Part shown: in pieces, positions 5,458 through 7,099 of the stretch
How positions within the stretch are numbered: position 1 is the first letter of the stretch
How the letters are laid out: the number at the start of each line of letters is the position of its first letter
From: JBEKYH01 sp049511115
Lineage (GTDB): Bacteria; Planctomycetota; Phycisphaerae; Tepidisphaerales; Tepidisphaeraceae
Length of the DNA stretch: 7,099 nt
Direction: 5' to 3'
Assembly: GCA_049511115.1 (NCBI GenBank)
Contig: JBEKYH010000268.1
Coordinates: 1-7,099, forward strand
The notes under the pieces: model-generated
The model's input: only the letters and a program-made list of their open reading frames with translations
Databases searched by the model: none
Told to the model about the DNA's origin: nothing
Made by a program: the position numbers and the translations under genes

Positions 5458-6500
5458 GCAGCTCCCCCAAACGGCCCCACGCCCGCTTTTTCGTAAATCA
5501 GATTCAACACGCGAATCACCCGCCGCTGATCCTCGCCGGTCACCAGCGGGCGGCGATGCTCGTGCACGGCCATCACAAAATCGCGGATATTGCCCAGATG
5601 GCCGTCCATGGAGAGCGCCAGCGGATCGGCGCCCCGCTGGTCGGATGCGGACTGTGCTTGTACCGGGAATTGATCGTCCGCAAACGGGCGGCGCGTCTTG
5701 AAGTAAACCAATTCGTCATCCGCGAACGCGGCGCTGCCATCGACGCCGCAAATCAACACGCGCTGGGGCAGACCGTCGAAGGCGAGCGTCGTGGCGGTGA
5801 TGGTGCCGAGCGCGCCGGTGATCAGCCGCACCGTCGCGACGGCCAGCGTTTCGCCTTCGACATCGCGCAGCCGGCCCGGTTCGCAGGTCGCGGATAGAAC
5901 CTCCTGCACGTCGCCCGCGAGCCAGATGATGCGGTCGATCATGTGCGGCGACTGATTGGCCAGCACGCCGCAATCAAGCTCCCAGGTGCCGCGCCATTCG
6001 CCGCTGTCGTAATAATCCTGCGTGCGATACCAGGGGGTTTCGCAGTGCACCAGAACGATCTGCCCAAACGCGCCTTGCTCGATGGCCCGCTTTACTTTCG
6101 TCGGCCCGGGGGCAAAACGCTGCTGAAAAATCCCGCCCAGAACGACGCCATGTTTGCGCGCCGCCGCGATGGCCGCCTCGGCCTCCTCCAGCCGCAAATC
6201 GAGGGGTTTTTCGCAGAGAATATGCCGGCCGGTTTTGGCGATGGCGACGCACTGTTTTCCATGCAACCCGCTCGGCGAGCAGACGGCTACGGCGTCGAGG
6301 TCATCGCGCCCGAGCATTTCCTGGAGCGAAGAATCGACGGGGATCGACCACTTGGCGGAAAACTTCTCGCGCCGCTCGGCCATCGGCTCGCACCCCGCCA
6401 CCAGTTGGGCCAGGCCGCTCTTTTCCAAGAGCTTCAGACATTGCGCATGCAGGGCCGCGATGCCGCCGCAGCCGCAAATGCCAAATCGAACAGGGTTCAT
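5454..6500 (-). CDS. Gfo/Idh/MocA-family NAD(P)-dependent oxidoreductase
   Basis: A 348-residue cytosolic dehydrogenase of the Gfo/Idh/MocA family, which oxidises or reduces sugars, inositols or related polyols using NAD(P). The Rossmann fold starts at once with FGICGCGGIA (G10-x-G12-x-x-A15). CEKPLDL holds the catalytic lysine K98 of the EKP motif. The substrate-domain blocks are GGIFQQRF (122-129), WYRTQDYYDSGEWRGTW (157-173) and NQSPHMID with H186 and D189. The usual GGG loop before it is changed to DCGVLAN. I start at ATG 6498-6500, because the frame upstream (to 6599) adds 33 residues that run into an octamer repeat and would precede the Rossmann strand. A TAAAAT box lies 7 nt before this ATG. 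The stop overlaps the truD stop. The substrate is unknown; family members in saccharolytic bacteria often act on glycan breakdown products. Confidence 0.95.
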   Translation of the reverse strand: MNPVRFGICGCGGIAALHAQCLKLLEKSGLAQLVAGCEPMAERREKFSAKWSIPVDSSLQEMLGRDDLDAVAVCSPSGLHGKQCVAIAKTGRHILCEKPLDLRLEEAEAAIAAARKHGVVLGGIFQQRFAPGPTKVKRAIEQGAFGQIVLVHCETPWYRTQDYYDSGEWRGTWELDCGVLANQSPHMIDRIIWLAGDVQEVLSATCEPGRLRDVEGETLAVATVRLITGALGTITATTLAFDGLPQRVLICGVDGSAAFADDELVYFKTRRPFADDQFPVQAQSASDQRGADPLALSMDGHLGNIRDFVMAVHEHRRPLVTGEDQRRVIRVLNLIYEKAGVGPFGGAA

Positions 6501-6507
6501 TGGCGGT

Positions 6508-6513
6508 ATTTTA
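6508..6513 (-). promoter_or_regulatory. Possible -10 box of the oxidoreductase gene
   Basis: On the minus strand TAAAAT is followed by seven bases (ACCGCCA) and then the ATG, so transcription would start at or just before the start codon. No matching -35 hexamer is seen at 16-18 nt. It resembles the leaderless arrangement of the transposase gene but is much weaker evidence. Confidence 0.35.
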
Positions 6514-6565
6514 GCAGACCGGGCGGACAAAGCGCTGGGGACGGCAACGACACGCGCGGGGAATG

Positions 6566-6589
6566 ACAAGGTGACTTGGTGACAGGGTG
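6566..6589. repeat. Octamer minisatellite ACnnGGTG, three units
   Basis: Three consecutive 8-bp units: ACAAGGTG, ACTTGGTG and ACAGGGTG, with variation only at unit positions 3-5. It lies just upstream of the oxidoreductase gene, outside the chosen coding region. Confidence 0.75.
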
Positions 6590-6622
6590 AGGGGATCACC
6601 CGAGGCAGTCGCCGAGTGGGAT

Positions 6623-6697
6623 GGTGCTCGGATGGCGGTGAGTGAGCACCTCATGCGGGCGCCGGCCCGATTCTGGTCGCCGCTTAGTGCGCGGCGA
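6623..6697. repeat. Three consecutive GC-rich hairpins
   Basis: GGTGCTC (6623-6629) pairs with GAGCACC (6644-6650). CGGGC (6656-6660) pairs with GCCCG (6665-6669) around a GCCG tetraloop. TCGCCGC (6677-6683) pairs with GCGGCGA (6691-6697). All stems are perfect and closely packed. No T run follows on either strand, so they are not simple terminators. A structured RNA or a palindromic repeat cluster are both possible. Confidence 0.5.
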
Positions 6698-6741
6698 GAA
6701 GGCTGGGGACTTTCAGCGGGAAGCACGGAGAAGAGGAATGA

Positions 6742-6765
6742 ACGCTGAGGCACGGAGGCGCTGAG
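6742..6765. repeat. Octamer-periodic repeat with GCACGGAG and GCGCTGAG units
   Basis: ACGCTGAG, GCACGGAG and GCGCTGAG follow one another in 8-bp register, and a further GCACGGAG lies at 6723-6730. This resembles the CACGGAG/CTGAG low-complexity tracts often seen between genes in several environmental phyla. Confidence 0.6.
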
Positions 6766-6811
6766 GAAGAAAATGCGGAGGAAGGCAAAACCAGCGGGCA
6801 TTCGCTCTGTG

Positions 6812-6867
6812 GTAGGTCGGGCTTCAGCCCGACATGAGCGCGCAGGCGGGCTGAAGCCGCGCCCTAC
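6812..6867. repeat. Dispersed-type palindromic repeat (GTCGGGCTTCAGCCCGAC class)
   Basis: The left arm contains an 18-bp near-perfect palindrome at 6816-6833 (8-bp stem, TC centre). The right arm (about 6845-6867) is an inverted, diverged copy of the left, so the outer GTAGG (6812-6816) pairs with CCTAC (6863-6867) and the inner CGGGCTTCAGCCCG-type sequences also pair. The two arms could form two small hairpins or one long stem. From memory, this class is frequent in intergenic DNA of Planctomycetota, Acidobacteria and others. Confidence 0.8.
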
Positions 6868-6946
6868 AGCGAGTCATTTCGGCGTGGGTTCAAGGGGGCA
6901 TGGGGCTCCTTTCAAATTGACGTCGAGGTCATGACGACGCGCGGTT

Positions 6947-7099
6947 CCTCTATAAGACGGCGCGGGATTATTCCGTCGGGCGATGGACTGATGGCAAACC
7001 GTCAGCCTCCGTAAGACCGCCCGGAATATTCCACTGCCGGGAGCGCCGGAGTGGCGGTTGAAGCGCAGCGCTGTCCCTCTATAAGACCGTCTTGGATAT
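6947..7099. repeat. Degenerate ~27-bp repeat array with hairpin spacers, cut by window edge
   Basis: Three copies of a repeat that begins CCTCTATAAGAC and ends GGAATATTCC or a variant occur at 6947-6974, 7006-7032 and 7076-7099 (the last truncated). Start-to-start distances are 59 and 70 bp. The copies share CCTC, TAAGAC and the GG(A/G)AT-ATTCC end but differ in the middle. Each complete spacer forms a hairpin: 6985-7007 (CTGATGG, loop CAAA, CCGTCAG) and 7031-7054 (CCACT and CCGG paired with CCGG and AGTGG, loop GAGCG). Copy 2 ends in GGAATATTCC, a perfect palindrome. Repeat divergence and unequal spacers argue against a classic CRISPR array. Confidence 0.6.

Larger units (their letters stand above)
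6501..7099. other. Right intergenic region without a gene
   Basis: About 600 bp with no supported protein frame on either strand; the longest minus frame (6511-6801) is repeat-derived and has no motif. The region holds two octamer repeats, a cluster of GC-rich hairpins, a large inverted repeat and the start of a degenerate repeat array, each listed separately. No tRNA or other known RNA gene was recognised. Confidence 0.7.

Noticed and set aside
5943..6566. 207-codon plus-strand frame inside the oxidoreductase gene
   Set aside because: It is antisense to the Rossmann fold and EKP motif; no recognisable protein family.
6501..6599. 33-residue N-terminal extension of the oxidoreductase
   Set aside because: It precedes the Rossmann strand, crosses the octamer repeat and the possible -10 box, and would be atypical for the family.
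6947..7099. CRISPR array
   Set aside because: Repeats are only partly identical, start-to-start distances are 59 and 70 bp, and no cas gene is present in the window.

Overview
This is a bacterial chromosomal window. The gene content and the style of intergenic repeats suggest a GC-rich environmental bacterium. A PVC-group lineage such as Planctomycetota is my best guess. It rests on three things: octamer-periodic minisatellites, a GTCGGGCTTCAGCCCGAC-type palindrome, and weak Shine-Dalgarno signals. It does not rest on any marker gene.

Layout. Positions 1-372 hold no gene I can support. Positions ~373-2180 look like an insertion: an IS1595-family (ISXO2-like) transposase on the minus strand (1102-2130), followed 32 nt downstream by a probable passenger gene (383-1069) with a HEPN-type RxxxxH motif and a proline-rich tail. 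The passenger's 3' end lies antisense to a small plus-strand reading frame (from 373). That frame has its own ribosome binding site and may be a gene interrupted by the insertion. The transposase promoter sits so close to the ATG that its mRNA is probably leaderless. I could not identify the terminal inverted repeats or target duplication.

Positions 2181-5457 are host-type plus-strand genes: a PlsC-like 1-acylglycerol-3-phosphate acyltransferase (2267-2941) ending in an intrinsic terminator, then a gene-free stretch with a second and much stronger terminator (3136-3171). Next come a Cof-type HAD phosphatase (3286-4116) and truD, tRNA pseudouridine-13 synthase (4141-5457), which are 24 nt apart and probably cotranscribed. 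A convergent Gfo/Idh/MocA oxidoreductase (5454-6500, minus) shares the palindrome TTAA with truD, so the two stop codons overlap. These genes are housekeeping or general metabolism and do not form one pathway.

Positions 6501-7099 are gene-free but highly structured: an octamer minisatellite, a cluster of GC-rich hairpins, a second octamer repeat, a large dispersed-type inverted repeat, and at the right edge three degenerate copies of a ~27-bp repeat separated by hairpin-forming spacers. That array continues out of the window. It and the HEPN passenger are the two least explained items here.
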